DNA from: Rusavskia elegans
Lineage: Eukaryota > Ascomycota > Lecanoromycetes > Teloschistales > Teloschistaceae
Assembly: GCA_011316305.1 (NCBI GenBank)
Contig: SAUG01000033.1
Span: 1 to 64,000 of the forward strand
Reading direction: 5' to 3'
DNA length: 64,000 nt
Within the stretch, counting starts at the first letter, position 1, and the number at the start of each line of letters is the position of its first letter. The position numbers and the translations under genes were made by a program. The notes under the pieces were generated by a model. It searched no databases. It worked only from the letters and a program-made list of their open reading frames with translations, and was not told where the DNA came from. Shown here in pieces: positions 32,170 through 43,959 of the stretch.

Positions 32170-33222
32170 ATGCAATTTTCCCTGCAGTCAATTGGCTTTT
32201 TAGGCCTCCTTGCGTCCCTTGTTCTTGGGAACCCAGAATGCCCCAACACATTGGCATTTTACAACCCAAACCTCCGCACCACCTGTTACAATGCAAGTCA
32301 GTAACCCAAACTCCATCACATCTCTTCGGTTTTGTAGAACATCTCTGATCAATGTCCAGCATGGTTCATTCTCACAGTCCCTGAGGCGTCGGTCCAGTCC
32401 CTCGTACCATACCCACTCATTACTCCACCATTCTCTGATAAATCACTTTTCCCCACCGGCTTCCCACCCAATACCCACCCAGTCGTCGTATCCACCGGCT
32501 ATCAAAACGATATCCGCATGGGTCCCCTGCAAATCGAATCCCTCCTAGGCGCCAGTGTCTACGTCCCCTACACCGACCGCCTCCGCGACGGAAGAACCCC
32601 CTTCCAATACGGCGTACAAAACTACATCGGCGGCGTCAACGGCAAAGACATCCAAGCTCTTGTCCCTTGTAAGCTCCTTCTTCCTTCATACATCGCCCAA
32701 TCCTCCAAAGCCCTACCCTAACGATCCTGCTACACAGCCCTCGTCGGCACCCTCGGCGGCTCCACAATCTTCGTCGCCTCATTCGACCCCAACAACGACG
32801 CTTACGCCCCCATCGCCTCAAACCCCACCACCTACACCGCACGCGTAAAACAAGTCATAATCCCCAACCCCATCTCCGGCCCCGAAGTCAAACCCGAAGC
32901 CTTCGACCTCGCCTTCTCCTCCACCCCAACCCCCCTCTACACCGAAAAGACGTTCCATACTCTCATCAACCAACCGCAAATCCTCAATAACCAACTCCTG
33001 TGCCAGCGAAATACATATTACTTCAACGAAACATTCGCGGAGCCGAAATTGAGGACGGGCAACGTGACGGTTTATGGACCGCCGGCGGGAGCGCTGCCGA
33101 CCAAGTTGGCGGGGAGGTATGTTGGGCAGGGAGGGTATAGCGCCAGTGGGCAGATGGTGGGGTATAACCAGGAGTCGTGTACGAGTGCGGCTGCGAATAC
33201 GGATCCGAAGGCTTTGCAGTGA
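32170..33222 (+). CDS. Secreted ~300-aa protein, three exons
   Basis: Exons 32170-32296, 32360-32668 and 32738-33222 (introns of 63 and 69 nt; GTCAGT and GTAAGC donors; CCCTAAC branch site in the second) give 306 aa. The signal peptide (SLQSIGFLGLLASLVLG) is followed by NPECPNTLAFYNP and CYNATWFILTVPEASVQSLV. Then come GYQNDIRMGPLQIESLLGA, VYVPYTDR, FQYGVQNYIGGVNGKDIQAL, a GTLGGSTIFVASFDPN strand and a C-terminal part with two cysteines (LLCQRN, QESC). The layout (long beta-rich body, central hydrophobic pocket-like strands) recalls acetoacetate-decarboxylase-like folds of fungal secreted proteins, but I see no lysine motif that proves activity. Extracellular; function unknown. Confidence 0.8.
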
Positions 33223-35342
33223 GGAGTGGGTGCGTTGGCTCTGTGGTCGCGTGATCCAGGGGAAGATAGGGGGGTTGTAGGTGGTTGGTTATCGTACTTT
33301 CTTCTGAATGCGAGACATGAAAGTATTTGCGTCTGTTAGTCGACGAAAAAAACTATTTGAGGGCATGATATATTCCCTATCCTATCCTACCATCATCGAT
33401 CCATCGAAAAAGTCATCTACATGTTACATGCAGCAGCGATTCACACTACTTAATACATACTACCAGGCATCCACACGAGAAAGAGATCCATACCTCAATT
33501 CAATCGACACATCCATCCCCTCTCCCTCCACTCTTTCCATTCAGTTGCATTCTCGTACACAAAACGAGGATTCCGCCCCACCACCACCACCACCTCCATC
33601 AAATCCCTCCCTCATCAAGCTATGATCCCTCTTTATCCCATAACAAAATACCCACATTTCTTATTCCCCATCCCCCATCATCCACCTCCCACCTCATCCC
33701 CTCGATCTCACACACTATCCAACGCTAAATTCCAAACTCTGATACCGTTGATATTCTCTCCCCTCCCCCCCCCCTGCCCCGCGACTAAGGCAGTAAACCC
33801 ATCAGCCAACAATCGCCAATATAATACCTCACTTTATTCTAATACCGCCTATATCATCCTCACAGCATATAGACGCAGGACGCCTCTATTCCCTTCCCTT
33901 CCCTTTCTCTGCTGTTGCGCTGGGTTGCGGGATTTGGGATATGGGATGTGCGGTGTGGGATATGGGATGCGAGGAGGTAGTAGTGGATCAGACCAGGGAT
34001 GGGGCTCGAGGGCTTTAAGGTGGTATTATAGAAGAGGAGGGGGAGGCGCAGGTGTTGAACATAGGATACAGGACGTAAGCTAAAGGACGTGAGAAATAGT
34101 TTTAAGAGGATTAAGAGGGATGGTCAAGAGAGGCGGAGGGAACGAGGTTTTGAGAAAAAAATTGGTGAAAAAGGGGGTATTGTAAGGATAAGTAAGTGGA
34201 ATAATATAGGGTGAAATTGGTACATTTTTAGACTTACCTTGGAGCTATATATCTGAACTATAAGATACTTGGGGCACCAGGTATAAGATACGATGAATTA
34301 TCAATCTCAGAAAATTTTGCGAAGTACTGTCACGACCACTTATGTGTTGACGGTAGGTATATTGCTTAAAATATCGATGGTAAGTGTATTCCAGAGTATA
34401 GGGTATAATGGGAGTCAAATAAGTTGAAAAGTTATCTAATAGTAGCGAACGAGTGTATCGATTTAACCATAATTACAAGTAAACGCCATATATAGAACGA
34501 CAGCAGAGGTAGCTTTTACGGTTGAATACCAACGGTTGGCATATGCGCTGTTCATGGTATCATCCATCATGATCATGGTCGTATGACTGGGGCGTATTCG
34601 ATATCATCATCGGCTTGCGTTGGCAGTTGGTATGGTACGAGCTTTTGACTGTCGTGCATGGGTACGAGGTTTTTAGAGGGGTGAGCAAAGTAAGATAGAA
34701 AATATATACTCGGTACTTGACTGTACAGCGACTATTCTACATATCTGTCATAAAGATCTCTACACTATACCTCCTCCCTCAGTACCGCAATATGCAATAT
34801 CCTCCTTGTAACCTCTACCCCTATACGAAGATCCATATAACGAGTTCCCAACAGTTAGATCAAAAACAGTGTAAAAGTCCACACTATATACATATCCCAG
34901 TCTATTATCATACCAAACAGAGAACACGTGCGAAAATATCCGCCCGGGATGGCTGCAGATGCTTTCGTGGAAGGATCGTATTACGGTACGGCAATCCTTG
35001 GATTTTTGATGGATGGGAGGATGTGAAAATCTCCATGCGGGTTCGTGGGTTGATGTTTTAGTATATCGTATCTTAATATTCCCACTGCTAGATTGGAGTA
35101 CACGTGCAGGTGGGTGTATCCATACCTGGGCGCTCTATGTCCAGCAGTCCTAGTACTGGGCAAGAATGGACGAGTATAGAAACCCGAGATATGTCAAAGA
35201 CTTCGAATACGGCGATATCAGTTCCGTTAGTTGCTGTATTGATGGTATGGATGTCGCTGATCCAAGTCTCGTCTCATCGGGGGTGAGGGGACGGGGAGAG
35301 ATCTTATGCAGGTGCAACATGTGTTTCCAACCCCTTCGCAAG
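33223..35342. other. Long noncoding, C-rich and AT-rich stretches
   Basis: Over 2 kb without a credible gene. 33440-33790 is strongly CT-rich on the plus strand with CCA and CCCC runs. 34080-34930 is AT-rich with many short TATA-like steps and stops in all frames. No repeats related to the MITE were seen. Confidence 0.5.
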
Positions 35343-35887
35343 TTAAGTTGCGTAAGAAGGGGAAGTCCCCGCAATCTCATACGCCTCTCTGAACCCCGTG
35401 CAAGCCTCCCCCTTGGGCTTATCGCCGCAGTCCAATTTCCCCTTGGTACATTTCAGGGGTAGCGTAAACGCGACTTTGCCCGACTGCCCAGCAGGTACGG
35501 TCCACTTCTTCTCCATGGTATCAGTGATACTCTCCTCAAACGTCAAGTCGGTGGAAGCCGAGAAGATCTCGGAGTTTATACCGGCGGAGAAGGTCGTGCT
35601 TTGGGATACGCATATGTGCCGCTATTACAAGCAATTTCCACACGTCACCGGCCAATATCCCATGTTCAATTTTGAACCACAGTTCACGTTTGTCAATGCC
35701 GCTGGCGGATAAAACATGTGACCGGTTAACCCAGACGCAGTATTATGGACTTTAACCATAAAGTCCTCCACGCTCTTTAGCAACACCCCATTGCAGCCCT
35801 TCAAAAGCTTAATGTTGAACGTACGCGCGCTATCTTCAATAAGGGTCCCGTGGGCCCAGAGCTCGTGGACGGGGCCTTGCCATATCC
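35343..35887 (-). pseudogene. Pseudogene with adjacent TAA-TAG stops
   Basis: One continuous minus-strand frame reads protein-like from about 35884 to the stop at 35343: WAHGTLIEDSARTF, LLKGCNGVLLKSVEDFMVKV, ASGLTGHMFYPPAALTNVNC, MGYWPVTCGNCL, then TAA TAG (35622-35627), then RHICVSQSTTFSAGINSEIF, LTFEESITDTMEKKWTVPAG, FTLPLKCTKG and FREAYEIAG. Two Gln codons (CAA CAG) turned into stops by C-to-T at CpA explain the break exactly. The 5' part is missing because the frame runs into the end of the neighbouring gene at 35888. Cysteine content suggests a former secreted protein; family unknown. Confidence 0.6.
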
Positions 35888-37386
35888 CTATTGCGAATCT
35901 GCGAGGTTGGCTGTCCGTCTTGTGCGGACACCCGGAGGCTGGACCTGCGGTTGTGCATTCTGCATGGACCGCGTGCGGCGTTCAATTGTTTCTTCTCGCG
36001 CCTTGGAAGCTGCATGCCCAATCCTGCTAGGCGCCGCCATTCCCTTGACCTTTTTGTTTGGTGGAGGTGGCTGTGGTGGTGATGGTGGTGCACGGGGTTC
36101 CACTTCGTCCTGAGTCTTCTCCACTGACTCCGCGGCTCTCTGTGCGATGATCTTCTTCCGATGCTCATCGAGCGCATCAAGAATGGGTTTCAGGTGCGGA
36201 TCAGCGGCATAGTCGAAGATGTTCTTGATTGCGCGCTGAAGGACTTGAATACTATTATCGTATCTCAAGGGGAGCATTTTCAGTTCCTCGAGGTTGAAGG
36301 TATACTGATTCGTATCTGGGTTCTTGCCTATCCAGTGGGCGTTTACACCCGCAAACTCCTGGTCCATGGTCACCGAGAAGAATAGAGGCTGGTTGAGATC
36401 GAAATCGTCTAGAGTAGAACCGCGAGATATTAATTCCAGAATACCATTCAAGGCAACGGCGCCAGCGCCAGCGGCTTGGTTCCTTGCTATACGGATTGAT
36501 CCATCCTTCGCCTGCGATTTAAGTTCGATAACGAAGAACGGAAATCGAAGACATTCATAGGGCGAAGCGAAGCTCGGTCCAAGCGGAACCTGTGCCAAAA
36601 CACTGATAGTTGAAAGCTGAGACGCATTGAAAGCGACTTTAGCGTATCCAAAAGCCTTATCTGGTTTAGGCTTCGGCAAGGGGAGCGGCGCCGCGAGGAC
36701 ATTTTGATCGAGAGGAACATGAATAGATTTCGTCCACAGTTGGCCGGAAACGACGTGCAGTTTCTCATTGGGAGGTGTATTGAAACCCGGAATAATAACT
36801 GCGCCCAGCTTATTCTTGACATCCTCTTCCCCTTCGTTCTGGAGCTCTCGCATGCTCGCTCTAAGCTTCTTGACAGCGGCGTCGTCCAATTCAGGCGTCT
36901 CTCGTTGGCGCGATATGATGTTATTCGCTCGCTCAATGAATTCGGGGTCCGGCTCTTTATCCATGATGTAGATGTTGTATTGTTCCAACGTCACTCGATA
37001 ATCGGTGTCGTGCACGCTTGCGGTGGACATTCGAGTGGATGCCGTCGCAGTGGACTTTTGAGAGGACGCCGTCGCAGTTCTGTCTGGCGAGGGCAGTTGA
37101 GACATTTCGTTTGACGATTTCCGCTTACGGGACCAGTCGGAGACGCTCAACCAATCGTCGATGAACTTGTTTTTGGGTATTGGCTGGTTGCGTTTCGATT
37201 CGTCAACGCCTTCGAAATGTCGCCGCCGCTTGCCTGCTGTGAGGTTAGAGACTCGGTTTGTCGAAGGGAAAGGGAGGGCAAAGAATACGTACAGCTCCGG
37301 GCTACTTCTGCGTCGGCGGACACACGTCGTTTCTTTCGAGGCGGCTCTTCTGAGCCTGGATCACGCTTTTCGATGCGTGCGGGCAT
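35888..37386 (-). CDS. DUF7924-like protein with ExK core
   Basis: Two exons (37293-37386, 35888-37233; intron of 59 nt, GTACGT donor) give about 479 aa. The join restores KRRRHFEGVDESKRN and IPKNKFIDDWL, the lead-in typical of the large fungal DUF7924-type family. The core has YECLRFPFFVIELKSQA, then a conserved helix RNQAAGAGAVALN, and LFFSVTMDQEFAGVNAHW. The E-x-K of IELKS after a hydrophobic strand and the Q in the next helix resemble the PD-(D/E)XK nuclease core, but a matching upstream Asp is not obvious, so nuclease activity is only a possibility. The C-terminus is a disordered basic, Pro/Gln-rich tail suggesting a nuclear protein. The acceptor could be 3 nt further upstream (CAG-CAG). 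Confidence 0.7.
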
Positions 37387-39062
37387 ATCAAGCGGCTAAG
37401 TGGAGGAGATGAAGTCGGTTTATCTGCAGTTGGAGGGGACGTTCTGAAGCATTGGCGTGTTCCAGGCTTGGCGAGGGGCAGCGCTAATTGAAACGCACTA
37501 GCCGTATTGGCAGTGGGTTGGCAGCAGCGGCTTCCCGTGCGAGCATTGACCGCGCGCATTCCAGTCTGCGTGTCGTTATTGGTTGGGGGGACGGGCAGGT
37601 CGGAGGTTGGAGGAGCATACCATGGATGCGAAACGGCCCAGAGGTCTTGTATCTCGTATGGGTCTCCAGCCTCTCGACCAATGCATGAACCGGAAGCGTA
37701 CGGAAGCAAAAAAAGGAAGGTGTGCAGGTGGTAGCTGCTATGGTGGAGTTTGAGATGAACAAGGCGAGACACTTAAAATAAAGTCGAGGTCCTGCTTCAC
37801 CTGCTCCTCATTCATGCATCCGGCAGCTCCGGAGGAAGCCTGAAAAGTTGCTGGATACTCATCGGCGAAGGTTAGTTGGGTGGGGGTTCCTTTCCGCGGA
37901 AGTGCAACATTCACTGCCATGCTGCTCAGCCAGTATTTCCGGTAGAAATAATACAGGAAGAATACGGAAAGGGTGGAAGGAGTGACGTTCAGAGGGATGT
38001 TTTCCGCTTACCGAACATGGTTAGACTAGGTGCCATACTAAACCTAAAGCAGACGAAACTTGCTTGGGTTTATCTTACTCCTTCCTTCGCTTCTGTCTCT
38101 GCCAATGCAGCGGAATAAGAACAATAGATGAATGTAGAAGTTGTCTGCCAGCCAGTGTCATTCCAACGGGTCCGACCTGCCTGTTGGTCCAGCCCGATGA
38201 AGGGCACAGTTGACGTTATTCGCCTACACCTCTTTTGACAGATTACCTTGGCAAGAATCTATTCCAATCCTAGTGTAAGTATAATGTCCTCTATGTCCAA
38301 GGCTCAAGCGATGCTTTTTGATTATCATGCTTTCCGTATCTTCGATGCCCAAGATTGTTCTCCCATGCCGTGCTTGATCTCCGCCACTCGCCTACTAATC
38401 CTGTTCCGAGCTTTCTTATCACCACGACTGAGATCGAATTTGACCTTTGGTCTATGAACAATGAAGAGTCTGAAACCGGAGGATCATGACCATCTCATCG
38501 TTCACTAACGCAAAGACAAAGTTTAGAGTATCTACAGATCGCGGGTTGAAATCCTTCGAGAATCACGTCGTGCTTAGTGCTGACATTCGCATGTGTCTGG
38601 GGTAATGGTTAGATCGCCCACAAACATCTCCATACACCATCGAGCAAAGACAACACTGGTCACAGTAATGCACCTCCTCCACAATGTAACGACGGATCTT
38701 TTCAGTTGGAACCTTTCCAAGATCTTCGAGAGTGTCAGCATGCTTTCGGTCCCACCACATTGAGGATCATATCCATCTTTAACGCAATGGCTCTATTCCA
38801 GGAGGCTGTGTCCTTCCAACCGCTCCGACTGGACTGTGATGTCACACACAGCTCCTGGTCCGCTGCGTAGTAGGCCACAGTCTCACATCGGAAAGGAAGA
38901 AATTGAGTATATGAAGAGGACAATATCCAGTAGCGAAGGTAGACAACAAAATCCAGCATCACCACTCAATTCAAACAATAATATAGACCGCGCAACACCA
39001 ACACAATCTACAAGCGTCTAGTACTCGAGACTCAACCAAGGCACCCTCAACATATCTTCACC
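37387..39062. other. Intergenic, no clear gene
   Basis: About 1.7 kb. Open frames of 60-156 codons at 37302-37920 and 38563-39021 overlap each other and lack family resemblance. It contains the promoters of the flanking divergent genes. Confidence 0.45.
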
Positions 39063-39549
39063 ATGCACTCCCTCAAAACCCTCTCCCTCACCGCACCCCT
39101 CCTCTTCCAGGCAGCAACCGCCTTTTGGTAAATCGCCCTTTCCCTTCTCCATGTCCCCTCCCGCTCCACCCCCCTTCATTCTGACACGCCCATCCTTCCA
39201 CCACACCAGCACTAACACTTCTCGTCCCCAGGTACGTCGACTTCTTCGACAAAGACTGCAAAGACAAAGGCTCACCCGGCACCGGCGTCCTCGCCCTCTC
39301 GGAAAGGACGGCGAAGAACAACTCGACTGCATGGGCGGCGCTGCGTACGCCGATTCCCCAGTGAACGAACCTGAATACAATTCGCGGAGCGTGGCTGTCA
39401 ACGGCATCAGTGGGAGCGGGTTGGTGGTGGAACTGTATGCGGCGGAGGGCTGTCCGAAGGAGAGTTTAATTACGGGTATCGCGGGGGATGATTGCTCTGT
39501 TAGTATTAAGGGGGATCCGGTGAGTCATGCTATTGTGCGTAAGGCATAG
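39063..39549 (+). pseudogene. Frameshifted small secreted cysteine protein
   Basis: Exon 1 (39063-39127) gives the signal peptide MHSLKTLSLTAPLLFQAATA. After a 104-nt intron (GTAAAT donor, CCCCAG acceptor) exon 2 starts at 39232 with FWYVDFFDKDCKDKGSPG. Near 39295-39301 the sensible reading jumps one frame and then continues to 39549 as GKDGEEQLDCMGGAAY, then SVAVNGISGSGLVVELYAAE, GCPKES and GDDCSVSIKG. Together these make about 150 aa with paired cysteines. No intron fits at the jump, so either the gene carries an indel or the assembly has a one-base error there. If repaired by resequencing it would be a plausible apoplastic or cell-wall protein; function unknown. Confidence 0.6.
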
Positions 39550-39810
39550 AGAGGGCGGAAAGGAGTGAGGGTTGTTTGTGGGGACGTGTGGGTGCATAGG
39601 ACCCCGTCTATCTGCGATGGGCGAAGGGCATCTGATCCATTGACGATGAAAGAGAGATAGCAACCACAAGAGGTTTTGAACTTTGAGTATCGTTGCCGGA
39701 TATGACGAAGGACCCGCTATTTTCAGTCGTTCCCATTCCTGAAGCGGTCCATCGAAACAACCAAGAGTCTGGAGTCGGTGGGACGAAGATCCATCGTTGA
39801 ATGCTCCGCT

Positions 39811-40380
39811 TTATTGTAAAATTTGGAAGGACTCAAGTTGCTGGCGAATCAGGTTACTTATATTTCCCACGTGTTTGATTTCCTGGATGTTCTCGAGGTT
39901 CAAGATCGGTCTCAAAACAGTCTCGTCCATTTTTGTCACTGTGAAGTGATCGTGGAAGTGGAGACTGAGCTCCTCGATTTTAGGGACGGCTTTTAGCACC
40001 CTGTGGAGTGCTTCGAGCTGATCTCTGATCCCATATGCAAGTCCTGAGTCGACGTTGGACTTAGATGTATCAAGAAAGATTGCGACCTCGAATCGCGTAA
40101 TAAAACGGAGGTACTCTTCGCGAAACCACGGTGAAAACGCATAGTCATAAGATCCTTCGAACGGGCCCTGGTATCTGAAAATTGTAAAGTCTTCGAGTAC
40201 GAGTAGGAGAATCGCTGCTCGGTGGTACATAAGCCGGGCAGCTTCATCATGTATCCTTCTCGAAGTTCGAAGTAGGGCCGTAGCGCCTTTGATCCAGCAA
40301 GGTCCATGGGTGGGGGAATTCGTGAACATACAACAAGACGTCTTTATCACAGGAATGACCTCCCTCGCTTGACCGTGCAA
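39811..40380 (-). CDS. 2EXR/F-box-like protein, probably 5'-incomplete
   Basis: The frame has 189 codons and contains ATALLRTSRRIHDEAARLMY, the conserved second part of fungal 2EXR-type (F-box-related) domains, then a strand-helix tail (EELSLHFHDHFTV). The first part of the domain (LP.E.R..IY) would lie upstream. The frame is open to about 40446 and ends there at a TAG, and no ATG starts it before codon 23. It may be missing its first exon or be a decayed copy. Proteins of this type are numerous in ascomycetes and mostly unstudied. Confidence 0.5.
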   Translation of the reverse strand: MHGQAREVIPVIKTSCCMFTNSPTHGPCWIKGATALLRTSRRIHDEAARLMYHRAAILLLVLEDFTIFRYQGPFEGSYDYAFSPWFREEYLRFITRFEVAIFLDTSKSNVDSGLAYGIRDQLEALHRVLKAVPKIEELSLHFHDHFTVTKMDETVLRPILNLENIQEIKHVGNISNLIRQQLESFQILQ

Positions 40381-42901
40381 TCCTCCTCCCGAACTACTCG
40401 AAGTTGATACATAGCAGGGTATCTCTGATGTCAGCTCATCAACTACTCTCTATTGTTCGCCGTGGCTAAGGCTACTCAGTAGACCATACGAGATTAAAGC
40501 ATGGTAAAGAATTTACCAGTTGGTTGCATTGATCGAGGCACGTCTTGATTATTCATAGTTCTCAGAAGGACCGGTAGAAGTTTGTTCAGCAAAGCAAGAC
40601 AAAGGGAAATTGGCTAGATGAAGGACGTCGGGAAATAACCCACATTTAATTTCAGTTTCCTCAAACCGTAATGGAGCTATGTCCATGACCCCGGGGACGA
40701 GAACAGCCTTGTCGAAACGGTCGAAAGGCTGTTTTCCCACTTCCATGCACCTCGACCAAAGGATACAGGTCTTTGTCCAAATTCCATGTCGTGGTCCAAA
40801 TTCCATGTCGTGACTGCATCCAGGATTACCCGACGGGCGAAAGCATGTTCTGGGGTCCAACGCATTTGTCAGTAACGGCCGGCGAAAATGCGAAGAGCCG
40901 ATGCCTTGGGGTTGCACTGCTTATACTTTGATCCATCCGCAAACGTTCGCCGTGCTGTATGTCAGATCTGCATGTTGTCGGGTTTTCCTCCCGTCCGAGC
41001 TCTCCTTTTCTCGGTCGTGATCGCTTACGAGGGGGCATCTTTGGCTTCTTCATGTTTCCTCGCAATTTGGAGTACCTTTATTCTCTTCGGCTTCCTGTAC
41101 GCTTGTCGTTTTCTCACCGGACCCTGCAGGTCGGGAACCTGCAGCCGTTTCCAAGCTGTTGGAACCTGCATCTCAAGTGGGTGGGAAGGAGCGTCTCCCG
41201 GGTAGTGCGGCTTTTACTGCATGCGGTGCAACATGGCAGAATCCCAACTGCAGATGGTCTCCGCATTTCCCCGCAAATGAGGTCGGCCACGTGGCTCGGA
41301 GGGTGCATTTGTGCTTTTCGTGCTTCCATCCTTGCTTCCATGCGAGTACAGCAACATATAGCAGCTTCATGGTCGTGATCGTCCCAATCAGTATGCCTGG
41401 CAATGAAGTTCTCTTGGGGCTTGAAGGAATGAGTGCTCGATCCAAAGAGGCTAGAAGCCTAATTAATAGGTGAACGTGCTGCTGTATTTGTATTTGCATC
41501 TTTTAGGGGCCCAAGGACCTGGTATTGCCAATCGTAAAGTTTCTACTGATGCCGCCGACATCGCATATGCATGGCATGCAGCCCACGGCTAGTGATCTAG
41601 CCCTTCTCAGAAGCCGATGCCAACACCGTTGAACTGGGTCCCTTGCAGGACAAGGTAAGGACCATCGAAGCACTAAGATTTTGCTATTGAGATGGTCAGT
41701 CGTTCTGCATGCTCATTGTTGGCTTTCGTGGCAATGTCCATTACTCAAGGCGAACAATGACAGCCGAGCTACATCTCCATGCTTCAGATCGGATCCTTGT
41801 TTTTGCTCTTGATCTTGATAAGTACGGATGAAACGGCTTTTCTCGACAGAGGCCATACAACAAGATGTTGGTATGGCTGCACAAGCCTATAATGGTGCCG
41901 CATATGCAGCGCATCGTAAGAAAATCTTCCATTACCAATTTGACGAAGACATCATGCACAGGCGGCAGGACTCGATCAGATTTTACGAGATAAAAATGCA
42001 ATACTTTCCTTTTCTGCTCGCTCACTCGAGAAAACCCCTCTCTTTGCGGGGTGGGCAGCGCAAATTGGATATGGATGACAACATACTGTGCCGAGACTGA
42101 TTTTAGTATCATTACCGCTTCAACCGTGAAGTGCTGTGATACAGATTTCTGAGCTCGACTTCTTGAGACCCCAAGTAAATGAGAATACTGCCCTGAGCAA
42201 GCTTGAACAAATGCAATGACACACCATAAGCTCTTACCACGACATCGCTACCTCGATGTAGCCCTCCTACGCCGTGCTTTTCCAGCTATGTGAAAATTGC
42301 TTGATGCTCACTCCTGACTTGCCTGCTGATCTTCTCTTCCCCGTTAGGTTTTACTCGGCTTCCAGGGCAGAAAGTCTGCGTCGAACGACTGCCGAGGGTG
42401 CATGCAGCTTTTGCCTTGTTCTGTGCATACTGGAAGGCTGTCCGTTCGGCATGACAAACGGTTGTTCTTTGCTTACCCGTTAGCATCAGCAAGGGTACCA
42501 GTCGAGGAAGGCAGGCTTCGACTCGATCGTCACAGCAGGTCTAGAACCTCTGGATCTTCCAGTCTGGTGAAATGAATGCGGGATGGCCCAAGCATCGTTC
42601 AGACGGCGTTAGAGATGTAACCCAAAGTCTGCTCCGCGAGTCAATGGTTATCGCTGCCTGCGTGCCCGACCATGAGACAGGATCCCGCCAGCTCGATTGG
42701 TCAATCATACTACACTCGAACGAAGAAGTGGAGCGGAGACGACCACGGGACCAAGGAGAAAGGACATAAAAGACCGGTTCATGCCCGCTTGAATCATGTC
42801 CATCGATCAGCATCACTCAGCCTTCATTCCAATTTTAGCAGTCAAGGATATTGCAGCTTCAACAAACCTCAATCCCATCTTACCAAGCTCCCGCAATCAA
42901 G
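40381..42901. other. Intergenic, no convincing gene
   Basis: About 2.5 kb. Minus-strand 41173-41370 could encode a 65-residue peptide with a signal-like start (MKLLYVAVLAW) and three Cys, but the rest looks random. Other frames (40549-41378, 41741-42112, 42274-42492) are unsupported. A 19-bp tandem repeat lies inside (annotated separately). Confidence 0.4.
40775..40812 (+). repeat. 19-bp perfect tandem duplication
   Basis: GTCCAAATTCCATGTCGTG occurs twice in a row (40775-40793, 40794-40812). It is a small duplication in noncoding DNA with no obvious role. Confidence 0.85.
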
Positions 42902-43347
42902 ATGCACTTCGCCAAACTCCTCGCTCTCGTCGGCCTCTTTGCCGGGAGCGCTCTTGCTGCTCCGACTGAGGATCCCCACCCACAGAAACCAGCCAAACCA
43001 GCGCCGGCACCTCCCACGAACGGTTGCGGTAATGATGCTACTCCGTATTGCTGTAACACCGATATCTTTGGCATCGGGAGCTGTTATACCTATCGTATGT
43101 CGGCCTTGCCCTGTTGTCTGCTCCGGATATCTGTAGGAAAAGGTATTTCTCGGACTGACAAGGATACTTCGTGGAACAGAATTCAGTTCCCAGTGCTCCC
43201 AGACCGTCATCTGCTGCAATGCCCAGAACGTGAGTGTTATCTCAACTCCAACATCGGACTCAATACTGATATCCATTACAGAGTGTCCAGGTCTGCATTG
43301 GCAATGCGGAGCTCTTCACTCCGCCCTATTACCCATACGACTTCTAG
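42902..43347 (+). CDS. Hydrophobin-like eight-cysteine secreted protein
   Basis: Three exons (42902-43094, 43180-43229, 43282-43347; introns of 85 and 52 nt; GTATGT and GTGAGT donors) give 102 aa. The signal peptide (AKLLALVGLFAGSALAA) is followed by a Pro/Lys/Ala-rich linker. Then come eight cysteines at 42, 50-51, 61, 70, 76-77 and 86, the C-CC-C-C-CC-C order that defines hydrophobins. Loop lengths are 7, 9, 8, 5 and 8 residues, shorter than class II norms, so it is a compact, divergent member or a hydrophobin-like protein. Hydrophobins are secreted, self-assemble at water-air interfaces and coat hyphae and spores. The C-terminus (FTPPYYPYDF) is aromatic. The middle exon is only 50 nt, easily missed by gene finders. 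Confidence 0.8.
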
Positions 43348-43959
43348 ACGAAAGAGAAGATGGCAGCTCACGCAGCAATACTTTGGGATGACATGCCACG
43401 GAAGATGGAAACAAGGGGCCCTTGCCTAAAGTAGCAGGAGTACTGTGATTTTGGAGGACGGTGACGATGGGTTCCGGTAATTTTCGTCTATGCGAGATTT
43501 GCAGGAGTAGCACTGGTAGTTCAAGAAAACTCGTTCGGAGAAATCAAATGACTGTCGAACACGATCTTGACACGGTGACAGCCTACAGAAGCGTTCTACT
43601 TACCTGGTGTCACTAGGTGGTAGTAGACTCGTGATATCGAAGGTGAATCGCAGCAAGGGCGCACAGCAACCACCAAGTACACCCTGTGCCAGTCGGACCA
43701 CTACAGTGTAAATATTCTGTTGAACATATAATCTGGACTGATGCAGCAGCCGGTCTGGTGCCGTGTCTTTTGGTCGAGATAACCTTAGCGTGATCCGGGT
43801 GCACCTCGGTGTCCAAGGCTTGGCCAAAGGCTTGGCATCCGGCGACAATCGATTGTCAGTGGCGGTGTTCTCTCCAGAATCCCCAAAGGCAGTCTTCATA
43901 ACGAGAGATTCCACCGGCGCATCTCCAGAGCTATCCTACATGAACATTGTGCTCGACCA
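43348..43959. other. Intergenic, no gene seen
   Basis: Promoter of the WW-domain gene and 3' end of the hydrophobin-like gene; no other feature. Confidence 0.5.

Noticed and set aside
33622..34083. 153-codon frame in a CT-rich tract
   Set aside because: The translation follows base composition (Pro/Ser/Thr then Arg/Gly) and has no domain or signal.
38536..38565. T-arm-like sequence (GCGGGTTGAAATCC)
   Set aside because: Lacks the GGTTCRANNCC consensus and has no cloverleaf around it.
41173..41370. Possible 65-aa secreted peptide on the minus strand
   Set aside because: Signal-like start and three cysteines, but the rest reads as random sequence and a competing frame is just as good.
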